A stretch of 64,000 nt of DNA, from assembly GCA_017621155.1 (NCBI GenBank), contig JAGATP010000057.1, positions 1 through 64,000 of the forward strand, written 5' to 3'. The stretch comes from Clostridia bacterium (GTDB taxonomy: Bacteria; Bacillota; Clostridia; Christensenellales; Borkfalkiaceae). Shown here piece by piece: positions 56,255 through 63,825 of this stretch. Both the position numbers and the translations under genes were made by a program. The notes under the pieces are model-generated. The model was not told where the DNA came from. It worked only from the letters and a program-made list of their open reading frames with translations, and searched no databases. Numbering within the stretch: position 1 is the stretch's first letter; the number at the start of each line of letters is the position of its first letter.

Positions 56255-56458
56255 TCAGTTCCGTTCCGGACAATCTGTCCTCTCCAGCAAATAATCGATG
56301 GATACGTCAAAATAATCCGCAATCGCAATCAACGTCTTATAATCTGCCTCTCGCTGTCCCGTTTCATAACGGCTGATCGAATTCTGCGATAAATTCAAAT
56401 CCATAGCAAGTCGAACCTGGGAAATATTCCGTTGTTCCCGCAATAATTTTAATCTCAT
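56255..56458 (-). CDS. Small HTH (Cro/C1, Xre-type) transcriptional regulator
   Basis: The 67-residue protein is a single helix-turn-helix domain (LKLLREQRNISQVRLAMDL, QNSISRYETGQREADYKTL, YFDVSIDYLLERTD). The chosen ATG lies at the start of the domain; longer readings run antisense into the divergent gene. It is divergent from the coiled-coil membrane protein at 56532, and inverted TATACCA elements in the shared promoter are likely its operators, so it probably represses both genes. Confidence 0.85.
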   Translation of the reverse strand: MRLKLLREQRNISQVRLAMDLNLSQNSISRYETGQREADYKTLIAIADYFDVSIDYLLERTDCPERN

Positions 56459-56462
56459 ACTC

Positions 56463-56491
56463 TTGACATTATTATACCATTTTGCTATAAT
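56463..56491 (+). promoter_or_regulatory. Promoter of the coiled-coil membrane protein gene
   Basis: Perfect TTGACA (56463-56468), 17 bp spacer, perfect TATAAT (56486-56491). The HTH gene -10 (TATAAT on the minus strand, 56471-56476) lies inside this spacer, so the two promoters overlap. Confidence 0.8.
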
Positions 56492-56513
56492 GGAAATATC
56501 CCAATTTGGTATA
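56473..56513. promoter_or_regulatory. Inverted repeat TATACCA ... TGGTATA, probable HTH operator
   Basis: TATACCATTTTG begins at 56473 and its near-complement CAATTTGGTATA ends at 56513. One copy overlaps the promoter core and the other covers the initial transcribed region, as expected for a small Xre-type repressor. Confidence 0.5.
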
Positions 56514-56531
56514 TTTTCAGGAGGTGTCATT

Positions 56532-57851
56532 ATGACGGAAACAAAGGAAGAAATCTTCGGAAGCGGCAGCATTTTCCATCGAACGCAACTAAACAGACTC
56601 ATCGAGAACCCACCAGGGCTACAGGATGCCGTGAGCGAAATGGATTCGGACTTTGCCTTTCTCGAAGAAGCGTGCAAAAACGACTTTATCATTTTGGAAA
56701 ACGCAGTGAAAGCCAATTCTCGGTGCATCGATTCTATTGAAAAAGACGCAGGGCGCAACAGCCTGTTGAACGGAACGTATCGAAATGAATTCGACCAAAA
56801 GCAGGACGCCATCGAAGCGCTTACCGTAACGTGCAGCTTTTGCGCGACAGAAGAAATCACACATGAACATCAAGAAGAAATGCGGCACATTTACCGAACA
56901 ACCATTTCCGCCATCGAGGAAAATCTTTCCAACCTCAAGGAAAGAGTGTTGAACGACACCCTTGAAAAAATCAAATACAGCTCAGACGATTGGGATTCAG
57001 CCATAGCGCATCTTCAGTCAGGATATCTCGGCGGTCAGGTTCTATTCTTTTTAATCATTATGGTGAGTCTCTTAGTAGGTCTCTTAGTATATTTTTTTGA
57101 CCCCATGTCCTCAGTTGCAATTGGCGGCTTAATCGTCGGAGGAGTCGCCTTGCTCGGATTTTTGATTTGTACCTGTCTCAAGCGAGGGAAAAACCCATAC
57201 GGACTTTTAAAGGACACCGAACAAGAGTGTAAAAATTACGTCTGCAATTCCACGCTGCCCGAAAAGCTTTCCGTCCTCGAACAAAACTGCGCCGATCGGC
57301 TTTCATCCGCAAAAAAGAGCTTCCATGATCTGCTCGATCAATGGGAAAGGACGGCAGCGACTCTTCAAGAAAGTCAAAATCTTCAGCCCATCCTTCGTTT
57401 TTACAATGCCGTGCCCGAAGAATTCCGCAATTCGCATGCGCTTCTTGACCTTACACAGCTACTGCAAAACGGACGCGCAGATAACCTCAAAGAAGCGTAC
57501 AACCTGCTTGAAATGCAATATCGCGAAGAAAGAAGAGATGCAGAAACGCAGGAACGCGAAGAAAGAAGAGATGCAAAATTACAAGAATTTTTCGACAGAC
57601 AAAACAAAATGGCACAGGCGACGGCTCTAGCCTCTGTTCTGCAAGCGCAAGCAGCATTACAAACGGCACAGGAAGCCTACCTGCAACGCGTTGCCGCCGA
57701 AAATACAGAGAGATATACGCGAAAAAATTGGCTTGCCGCCGAACGCTCTGCCGATGAAAATGCCAAAGCTGCCAAAGCCGCGAAAACAACCGCAGAAGAA
57801 GCCAAGCGTGCTGCCGACACAGTCCGGGCGATCAAGGAGAAATTAAGCTAA
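56532..57851 (+). CDS. Two-helix membrane protein with long coiled-coil C-terminus, unknown family
   Basis: I do not recognise this 439-residue protein. An N-terminal soluble part (1-165) is predicted helical. Two transmembrane helices (about 172-192 and 198-219) form a hairpin, and the rest (about 225-439) is strongly helical with a charged coiled coil. That region contains a short tandem repeat (YREERRDAETQEREERRDAK, about 330-350) and an Ala/Lys-rich end (SADENAKAAKAAKTTAEEAK). Both ends are predicted cytosolic. It is expressed from a consensus promoter that a divergent HTH repressor probably controls. The layout recalls phage-type or defence-type regulated cassettes, but this is inference. 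Confidence 0.75.
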   Translation: MTETKEEIFGSGSIFHRTQLNRLIENPPGLQDAVSEMDSDFAFLEEACKNDFIILENAVKANSRCIDSIEKDAGRNSLLNGTYRNEFDQKQDAIEALTVTCSFCATEEITHEHQEEMRHIYRTTISAIEENLSNLKERVLNDTLEKIKYSSDDWDSAIAHLQSGYLGGQVLFFLIIMVSLLVGLLVYFFDPMSSVAIGGLIVGGVALLGFLICTCLKRGKNPYGLLKDTEQECKNYVCNSTLPEKLSVLEQNCADRLSSAKKSFHDLLDQWERTAATLQESQNLQPILRFYNAVPEEFRNSHALLDLTQLLQNGRADNLKEAYNLLEMQYREERRDAETQEREERRDAKLQEFFDRQNKMAQATALASVLQAQAALQTAQEAYLQRVAAENTERYTRKNWLAAERSADENAKAAKAAKTTAEEAKRAADTVRAIKEKLS

Positions 57852-57882
57852 ATCGGAACAATCCAACAACTCGTTTTTATGG

Positions 57883-57918
57883 AAAACAACGGCAAACAAA
57901 AAGACTTGCCGTTGTTTT
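57883..57918 (+). terminator. Terminator of the coiled-coil protein gene
   Basis: 13-bp stem AAAACAACGGCAA / TTGCCGTTGTTTT with a 10-nt loop, about 30 bp after the stop codon. Confidence 0.7.
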
Positions 57919-57973
57919 CGCACTACAAAAGAGCCGATGCAAGCGAAGCGTTCCTAAAATGACGACCTTTTTG

Positions 57974-58005
57974 CAAAAAGAGAAACAGCGCAAAACTGTT
58001 TCTCT
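57974..58005 (-). terminator. Terminator of the Bce-like permease; copy of the dut terminator
   Basis: Stem AGAGAAACAG / CTGTTTCTCT with a 7-nt loop and a T5 run on the minus strand. The same hairpin occurs after dut (63771-63800), with about 21 identical bases around it. Confidence 0.8.
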
Positions 58006-58007
58006 TC

Positions 58008-58036
58008 CTTTTATTTTGTTTTCGTATTGCCAAAGT
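58008..58036 (-). pseudogene. Remnant of the dut 3' end after the permease gene
   Basis: On the minus strand, just after the permease stop, the DNA reads GGACTTTGGCAATACGAAAA and CAAAATAA, translating as FGNTKTK-stop. The end of dut is FGSTGTK-stop (63826-63850). Both are followed by TTTTATTTTG on the plus strand side and the same terminator hairpin. This fragment has no start and is best read as a duplicated or left-over dut end. Confidence 0.55.
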
Positions 58037-58040
58037 CCGA

Positions 58041-60065
58041 TTAAGTGCCCGAAGTAAGGGTGCGTTTTAAATCGAACACGGAAACCAAGTAAGTCGCCGT
58101 AAAATAGAGTGCAAAGACGAGGGCAAGACCGAGGGCAATGCCTCCCGCCTGCAAGAAGGCGGACAGAGCCGTATACCCCAAAGCGCCGTTCAAAAGCCCC
58201 GTAACGGCGGAAATCTTCAGACAGCACACGCCCGCCGGAATGCCGAGCAGAAAGGGAATCCCAAAGGGAAGGCAAAAGAAGAAGAAAATCTGAAAGGACA
58301 AGCTCCTTCGAAGGGAGGCTTCGTCCGCACCGACCTGATAGGCGATGAAGTTGCGCTCCTTGTCCTCCGCCAGCATGGCAAGCGCTTTTAGAGCGAGCAG
58401 AGCCATGGCAAACAGGACGAGCGCCGCAGCGCAGACGGTCAACACGAGCAGAAAGATGACGCTCAGCTCCATATTGAACGACCGCTTTTGTTCCCGAAGA
58501 ACATAGTCGCATCGACGGTCTCCCCATTCTTCGTCCACGTAGCTGAGCCTATCGTACAGGGAATCGGAGTCGTAGCGAACGTCTTCCACGGAGAGATACT
58601 GACATTGCCAGACTTCCCTTAGTCCCTCTACCGCCTCGTCCGGAATCACGATAAAGTAGCAGTTGTAAAACTGTGGTGATGCAAGCGTAAAATGCCTTTC
58701 TTCCCTTACGACGCCTGAGCAGGCGTATTCCTTTCCGCCAAGCGGTAATTTTTGGTCGGAAATGGCAGAAGTAACCGCTTCTCTCAGACGATCGTCACCA
58801 TTGATGACAAAAAGGAATCCCCCTGCAAGCGGGACGGGCTTTATACCCACCATTTCGCAGATGCTTTGATAGTCGCTTTCGCGCAGGAAAATATCTTCCA
58901 TGGCCTGCATAACCCCATAATTCTCGTAAATGAATTCTCGAAAAAAATCAGATTCGTCACCCTCGCCCATGTAGGCGACAAACTCAATCGCGCGGTCGAC
59001 TTTGGCGTATTCTTCGACGATCTTCTTCGCCTCTTCGATGGAGATTTTTTCTTCTCCCATCTCCACGACGGAGGCGACTTCGACGGGATATCGACGATAG
59101 ATATCCGTCAGGGACATCTGCTTATAGGCGAACACGCCGTTGAAGAAAATGACGGACAAGGTCAAAAGCAGGGACAGCACGCTCATCAAGCCCGCGTTGG
59201 CGGTCAATTCCCCCGAAAGCTTGCGAAGGGTAAAGAGGCGAAGGTGCTTGGAGACAAATTTTTTGCACTTTAAGAGCAGAGGAAGCAGGCACTTCACCGC
59301 GCTGAACACGAAGAAAATGACGGAAATAAGCATTGCTCCCAGCCAAAGTATCGTATTTTTCACGCTCTCCGAGCTTGCGGATTTGATGCAAAGGACGAGC
59401 GTATCACACAGGTAAATCACGCAGACGACAAAACAAACAAAGGTCAAAAGACAGAAAATTCCCCAAAACGCGATGGGAATGCGCGTTCTTTTTCCCCTTT
59501 CCTTTCCGTGCAACAGCTTGGAAATCTTGGCAAAGCGCAAAAAGGAGAGGGAGAAAAGCGTCGTAATCAAGAAGGCTGCGCCGATCAAGAGCGCGCTCAT
59601 CGTAAATCCCTCAAGGTTGTAAGGGAAAAAGACAGCGGGCACTTCCAAGAAGTTGCAGGCGATTGCCATGAGCCCCTGAAAAAGCAGAAGTCCCAAGAGA
59701 TACCCCATTCCGAGCGAAAAGGCGAAGAGAACGAGCATTTCCCCCGCAAAGAGAAGCACGAGCTGTCCTCTCGTCAAGCCCAAAGTAAGATAAAGTCCGA
59801 ACTCCCGCTTCCTTTGCCGCAGAAGGAACGAAACCGCATAGCTTAAGAAAAAGGAAACCGCGATGCAAAGCATAGAGCCGAACAGCAAGAAGATTACACG
59901 GATGTCCTCTTTTCGCAAAAAATATACCCACTCCGTAAAGTCGTCGCTAAAGAGCACGCTCGTGATCGAAAAGACGAGGGCGACCACCAGCGAAACAGTG
60001 ATAAAGTAGATGAGATAGTTCTTGATCTGACGCCTCATGTTGCGGAAAGAGAGCTTAAACAACAT
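58041..60065 (-). CDS. BceB-like ABC transporter permease (peptide antibiotic detoxification)
   Basis: The 674-residue permease has ten predicted helices in the 1+3+... pattern of BceB, with a large extracytoplasmic domain between helices 7 and 8 (about residues 305-520) and FtsX-like ends (QRKREFGLYLTLGLTRGQLV; EDKERNFIAYQVGADEASLR). BceAB transporters free lipid II cycle intermediates from peptide antibiotics such as bacitracin and also control the paired kinase. It overlaps the ATPase gene by 11 bp and forms a complete Bce module with the kinase and regulator upstream. Confidence 0.85.
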   Translation of the reverse strand: MLFKLSFRNMRRQIKNYLIYFITVSLVVALVFSITSVLFSDDFTEWVYFLRKEDIRVIFLLFGSMLCIAVSFFLSYAVSFLLRQRKREFGLYLTLGLTRGQLVLLFAGEMLVLFAFSLGMGYLLGLLLFQGLMAIACNFLEVPAVFFPYNLEGFTMSALLIGAAFLITTLFSLSFLRFAKISKLLHGKERGKRTRIPIAFWGIFCLLTFVCFVVCVIYLCDTLVLCIKSASSESVKNTILWLGAMLISVIFFVFSAVKCLLPLLLKCKKFVSKHLRLFTLRKLSGELTANAGLMSVLSLLLTLSVIFFNGVFAYKQMSLTDIYRRYPVEVASVVEMGEEKISIEEAKKIVEEYAKVDRAIEFVAYMGEGDESDFFREFIYENYGVMQAMEDIFLRESDYQSICEMVGIKPVPLAGGFLFVINGDDRLREAVTSAISDQKLPLGGKEYACSGVVREERHFTLASPQFYNCYFIVIPDEAVEGLREVWQCQYLSVEDVRYDSDSLYDRLSYVDEEWGDRRCDYVLREQKRSFNMELSVIFLLVLTVCAAALVLFAMALLALKALAMLAEDKERNFIAYQVGADEASLRRSLSFQIFFFFCLPFGIPFLLGIPAGVCCLKISAVTGLLNGALGYTALSAFLQAGGIALGLALVFALYFTATYLVSVFDLKRTLTSGT

Positions 60066-60819
60066 CGACTTCCCCTCCCAGCGACGCCGTCACCGCGAGG
60101 ATTTCCCCATAGAACTCCCGCCTCGACTTGTCACCCTTTTGAATCTCGCTGAAGATATTGCCGTCCCGCAAAAAGAGAATGCGGCTCGCGTAAGAGGCGA
60201 CCGTCGCGTCATGCGTCACCATGAGAATGGTGGACTGCAAAGAACGGTTCATGAGCGCAAAAACTTCCATGAGCAGCTTGGAATTTTTCGAATCGAGCGC
60301 ACCCGTCGGCTCGTCCGCAAGGACGAGTGCGGGATTGGCAATGAGCGCCCTAGCGCAGGCGACCCGCTGTCGCTGTCCGCCCGAAAGCTCGTAAGGGAAC
60401 TTTTTGAGTTGATCGTTTACCTTGAGCGTCTCCGCCACCCCTCTGATTGCCGCCTGTGCGGAAGCATAATCCCTTCCTTGCAAATTCAGGGGAAGCATGA
60501 TGTTCTCCTCCACCGTGAGCGTGTCCAAAAGGTTGTACTCCTGAAAGACAAAGCCGAGCTTGTCACGACGAAAGGCGGCAAGCTCCTTCTGTTTCATTCT
60601 GGAGATCGACTTTCCGTCGATGACGATTTCTCCTGCCGAAAGGGGCTCGATGGTGGAAATCAGATTCAAAAGGGTGCTTTTCCCCGAACCGGATGCGCCC
60701 ATGACGGCGACAAACTCCCCCTTCTCCACGCAAAAGCTGAGGCCGTTTAGCGCCTTGGTGACGACGCTTCCGTTGCCATAGTATTTGACTGCCTGACTGA
60801 CTTTTAAAATTTCGTTCAT
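60055..60819 (-). CDS. BceA-like ABC transporter ATP-binding protein
   Basis: The 254-residue ATPase has Walker A VMGASGSGKST (about 39-49), signature LSGGQRQRVACARAL, Walker B ALVLADEPTGALD, and YGNGSVVTKALNGLSF near the start, as in BceA/YxdL/PsdA. It energises the BceB-like permease. The 71-bp gap to the kinase gene contains TATGAT (minus strand) and the palindrome AGAAAATTTTCT, a possible regulator-controlled promoter. Confidence 0.9.
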   Translation of the reverse strand: MNEILKVSQAVKYYGNGSVVTKALNGLSFCVEKGEFVAVMGASGSGKSTLLNLISTIEPLSAGEIVIDGKSISRMKQKELAAFRRDKLGFVFQEYNLLDTLTVEENIMLPLNLQGRDYASAQAAIRGVAETLKVNDQLKKFPYELSGGQRQRVACARALIANPALVLADEPTGALDSKNSKLLMEVFALMNRSLQSTILMVTHDATVASYASRILFLRDGNIFSEIQKGDKSRREFYGEILAVTASLGGEVDVV

Positions 60820-60890
60820 GCAATGACCTCCTTGGCAACTATGGTATCATAAAAGAGGAGAAAATTTTCTAACGCAACCTTTCTCCAACC

Positions 60891-61877
60891 TTACACTTTC
60901 GTAAGGATTGCCTCCCCGGGAAAGGAAAAGACGAAGCGGGTGTACTTTCCCCGTTCCGATTGCAGGGAAAGGTCGATCCCAAGCCGCTCGCACATGCCGT
61001 GCACGAGGTAAAGCCCCTTGCCTGTGCCCCCGCCGTGCGCTCTGCCCGCTTCGCCGACGAACCCGCGGGAGAAAACCCGCTTTTGTTCGTGGGGAGGAAT
61101 GCCCTCTCCGTCGTCCTCGAAGCAAATCGAATTTCCTTCCAGTCGAATGGAAACCTTTCCGCCTTTGCAGTATTTGGAGGAATTGACGAGCAGCTGTTTG
61201 AGGCAAAAGACAATCGCCTGCCGATCGGTGTACGCCGCAAGCTCTCCCTCGATCTCGACCCGAATCCCCGCTGCGAGCAGAAGGGGCATTTCCCCCTTGA
61301 CCGCTTCGTCGGCAGCCGCACGCAAATCCACGCTGCTAATCTGCGTATCGATTTGGGGAGAGCGCAGCTTTGCGTAATATAGAACGGTCTCCGTAAGATT
61401 TTCCGCCCGCTTGAGCTCCGATTTCAGCTTGCGCCCGTCCCCGCCGTTGGCGAGAATGAGTGAAACCGCAGTGAGCGGCGTTTTGATCTCGTGAATCCAG
61501 CTCTCGACAAATTCACAGTAATCCGCCTGTGCGCGGATCGCCTCTTCCGTGCGGGAGATTGCCGCGGAGGAAACCGCACTCATGATGCGGAAGTATTCCT
61601 CTTCCACGGCGTCGACGGGACGGGGCAGAATTGCGCCGAGGAGATACCCCTCTTCCGCCTCCCCGATGAGTCGCTCGACGCGGGCAAGCCGCTTTCGGGC
61701 ATAAAAGTACCCGAATAGCAGCCAACCGACGAGAAAAAGGGCGACAAAGCACGCCGAAAGGACGACGAAGACGAGGTTGACGCCAGAAAGGAGGGCAAAC
61801 GCCGACCAAAAGACGACGCCCAGAGAAACGAGGCAGAGCGAAATGCTCTTGGAAGAGAGATAGGAAGAAAAGCTCAT
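60891..61877 (-). CDS. BceS-like intramembrane-sensing histidine kinase
   Basis: The 328-residue kinase has two closely spaced N-terminal helices with almost no external loop (about 12-57), an H-box ESWIHEIKTPLTAVSLIL (His near 128), an N-box (QLLVNSSKYCKGG) and G-boxes (FEDDGEGIPP, GGGTGKGLYLV). This compact design is typical of BceS kinases that read the state of their transporter. The start overlaps the regulator stop by 4 bp (ATGA). Confidence 0.9.
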   Translation of the reverse strand: MSFSSYLSSKSISLCLVSLGVVFWSAFALLSGVNLVFVVLSACFVALFLVGWLLFGYFYARKRLARVERLIGEAEEGYLLGAILPRPVDAVEEEYFRIMSAVSSAAISRTEEAIRAQADYCEFVESWIHEIKTPLTAVSLILANGGDGRKLKSELKRAENLTETVLYYAKLRSPQIDTQISSVDLRAAADEAVKGEMPLLLAAGIRVEIEGELAAYTDRQAIVFCLKQLLVNSSKYCKGGKVSIRLEGNSICFEDDGEGIPPHEQKRVFSRGFVGEAGRAHGGGTGKGLYLVHGMCERLGIDLSLQSERGKYTRFVFSFPGEAILTKV

Positions 61878-62479
61878 AGCTTATACCCCACACCGCGCAC
61901 CGTCTGCAAATAGCCCTCCGCACCCAATTCCTTCAGCTTTTCGCGGATACGGTTGATGTTGACGTACAGCGTATTTTCATCGAGATAACAGCTGTCGCTC
62001 CAGAGGGATTCGACGATTTCTTCCTTGGTGCAGATCGGCTTTTGCATGAGGCAGTAGAGAATGCGCATTTCGTTCTTGGTCAAAAGAACGCTCCGCCCCC
62101 GAAAATAGAGGGTGAGCGACGGGACGTCAAGGGTGAGCTCGCGCACGGTCAATCCGCTGTTTTTCTTGAAGAAGCGGGCGATTCGCGCCAGCAGGACGGC
62201 GGGATGATAGGGCTTTTTGATGTATTCGTCCGCCCCTACGCCAAGTCCCGTCAGCTCGTCCTCGACGCTGTCCCTCGCCGTCAAAAGGATGACGGGCGCG
62301 GAGGAGCGCGCCTTGAGCTTTCGGCAAAGCGAGAAGCCGCTCTCCCCGGGCAGATTGACGTCGAGAAGAGCCAAGTCGTAAGGAGCCTCCTCGACGGGCA
62401 GATACCCCTGTGCGCGCAGGAGCGTATTCAGTTCCTCCCGAATGCAAGCATCGTCCTCCACCACCAAAATTCGTTCCAT
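61874..62479 (-). CDS. BceR-like response regulator with shortened receiver domain
   Basis: The 201-residue OmpR-family regulator has the acidic pair (Glu8/Asp9/Asp10 in VVEDDACIREEL), phospho-acceptor Asp40 in LALLDVNLPGESG, Lys in DEYIKKPYHP and a winged-helix domain (about 105-201; LTKNEMRILYCLMQKP, TVRGVGYKL). Only 29 residues separate the acidic pair from Asp40, against about 42 in OmpR-type receivers. The helix-2 region is missing: the sequence goes from GYLPVEE straight to APYDLALLD. The frame is otherwise intact. It controls the neighbouring transporter by analogy with BceR. Confidence 0.86.
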   Translation of the reverse strand: MERILVVEDDACIREELNTLLRAQGYLPVEEAPYDLALLDVNLPGESGFSLCRKLKARSSAPVILLTARDSVEDELTGLGVGADEYIKKPYHPAVLLARIARFFKKNSGLTVRELTLDVPSLTLYFRGRSVLLTKNEMRILYCLMQKPICTKEEIVESLWSDSCYLDENTLYVNINRIREKLKELGAEGYLQTVRGVGYKL

Positions 62480-62507
62480 ACCGCTCGTCCTCCTTTTTTT
62501 ATAAATA

Positions 62508-62536
62508 ATTATAACAAAATAATCCAATCCGTGCAA
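62508..62536 (-). promoter_or_regulatory. Promoter of the Bce-like regulator operon
   Basis: TTGCAC (62531-62536), 17 bp spacer, TATAAT (62508-62513) on the minus strand, followed by AAAGGAGGA before the regulator ATG. Confidence 0.72.
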
Positions 62537-62550
62537 CTCTTTCGAGAAAG

Positions 62551-62579
62551 AAAAAAGAGCCAATGGAGATTGACTCTTT
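62551..62579 (-). terminator. Terminator of the M50 peptidase gene
   Basis: Stem AAAGAG-CAAT / ATTG-CTCTTT with one G-T wobble and a 4-nt loop, followed by T on the minus strand, 6 bp after the stop codon. Confidence 0.82.
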
Positions 62580-62585
62580 GCTTTG

Positions 62586-63737
62586 TCAGGATTGCTCCTC
62601 TTTTTCGATTTTGCTTTCCGCAAGCTCCATTAATTCGCGGTCGGATGCAATGTCGTTCGGATAGGGATAGGTTTTTGCGCATTTCTCAAAGAGCGCTTTG
62701 CTCGCATCGGCTTTTGCCTGATCCCGCTCGCAAAGAAGCGCGTAAGCGTACTCCGTGCGAATGACCGAAGGAAAGCTTTTCATCGTCTTCATGAACTTCT
62801 TCTGCTCGTCCGTGAGGAAACCTTCGAGCACGTCCTTTCGATTTTCCGAGATGAGCTCTATGTAAATTAAGTCGCAGATCATGAGATTGCGATGAATGCC
62901 GGCAATCCCGCTGTCGATTTCGAGAAGGTGCTTCATCTTCTCTGCCCCTTCTTCAAATTCGTGCGCGTCCACCATACGGTTGCAGGCAAAGACGCCCAAG
63001 ACGGCGATCATGCTGTTTTTCATTTCCTCGTCGGAGGGAATTTCAAACCATTCGCTCGGCATATCCTTGATTCGAACGCCGCTTGCGACCTGTTCGTTGA
63101 CCTTCATCTGCACCCAAAAGGCATACAGCGCCTTTTTGTCGCGCCTGAGAGAAAACGCGTTGTAGCCGTCGTTGTCCACCGTTGCCGTCCGCAGAGGAAT
63201 GCCGTTAGAGAGGGCGATTCCCACGCCGAGCAGTGCAATCAGCATAAAAATTTCGAAGAGCGGGCGAATATTCGAAACCGCAAACGTAAGACTGAAGGCG
63301 ATCGCGCTCACGATCAGGTTCAGAATGACGCCGCCGAGGTTATAGAGGACGACGGGCATATTGCCGTCCACAAGATCGGGCGGAGTCATCAGACATTGTC
63401 CGCCCGTTCCCGCAATGCTGAGGCGGCAGAACCTGATCTTTCCGCTTTCCTTGACCCACATAAAGCTCATAATGCGGAAAGAGAAAAATCCATATCCTGT
63501 CATAAGTCCAAAGACGAGATGCCCCGCCTCGTGGAGAATGAGCTGTAAGAGATCTGCCACAAGCAGTTCCGCCAGAAATAAGAGGGTGTAAAGCAAGATC
63601 TGTCCGAAGTTTAAGTCCCCCAAGGCGTCGAGCGAATTTCCCAACAAAATACCGCACAGAATGCCGATCGCGATGCAAAGTACTAAGACGAGTAAGCTCC
63701 CCCAAGTCCCCTTCTTTTTCTTCTTTTGATGGTTCAT
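62586..63737 (-). CDS. M50-type membrane metallopeptidase-like protein
   Basis: The 383-residue protein starts with MNHQKKKKKGTWGSLL and has about six helices in the first 210 residues. The zinc motif HEAGH lies near 67-71 (LILHEAGHLVFGLMTGYGFF), and a candidate third ligand is in DLVDGNMP or DNDGYNAFSL. The remaining 170 residues form a helical cytosolic domain that looks TPR-like (HEFEEGAEKMKHLLEIDSG). Its substrate is unknown; regulated intramembrane proteolysis of an anti-sigma factor or signalling protein is one possibility. I use the ATG with AAGGAG 10 bases upstream and no longer reading. It lies between dut and the Bce-like genes. Confidence 0.75.
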   Translation of the reverse strand: MNHQKKKKKGTWGSLLVLVLCIAIGILCGILLGNSLDALGDLNFGQILLYTLLFLAELLVADLLQLILHEAGHLVFGLMTGYGFFSFRIMSFMWVKESGKIRFCRLSIAGTGGQCLMTPPDLVDGNMPVVLYNLGGVILNLIVSAIAFSLTFAVSNIRPLFEIFMLIALLGVGIALSNGIPLRTATVDNDGYNAFSLRRDKKALYAFWVQMKVNEQVASGVRIKDMPSEWFEIPSDEEMKNSMIAVLGVFACNRMVDAHEFEEGAEKMKHLLEIDSGIAGIHRNLMICDLIYIELISENRKDVLEGFLTDEQKKFMKTMKSFPSVIRTEYAYALLCERDQAKADASKALFEKCAKTYPYPNDIASDRELMELAESKIEKEEQS

Positions 63738-63770
63738 TTTTCGTGTTCTCCTTACAAGCATCAAACAGCG

Positions 63771-63800
63771 AAAAGAGAAACAGCGCAAAACCGTTTCTCT
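63771..63800 (-). terminator. Terminator after dut
   Basis: Hairpin AGAGAAAC(A)G / CGTTTCTCT with a G-T pair and a short A/T-rich end; nearly identical to the hairpin at 57974-58005. Confidence 0.7.
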
Positions 63801-63825
63801 TCTTTTCGTATGAAAAGCTTTGCTT

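Noticed and set aside
61874-62479. Frameshifted (pseudogene) response regulator
   Set aside because: Although the receiver is short, the frame is intact from start to a stop that overlaps the kinase start, and all other key residues are present.
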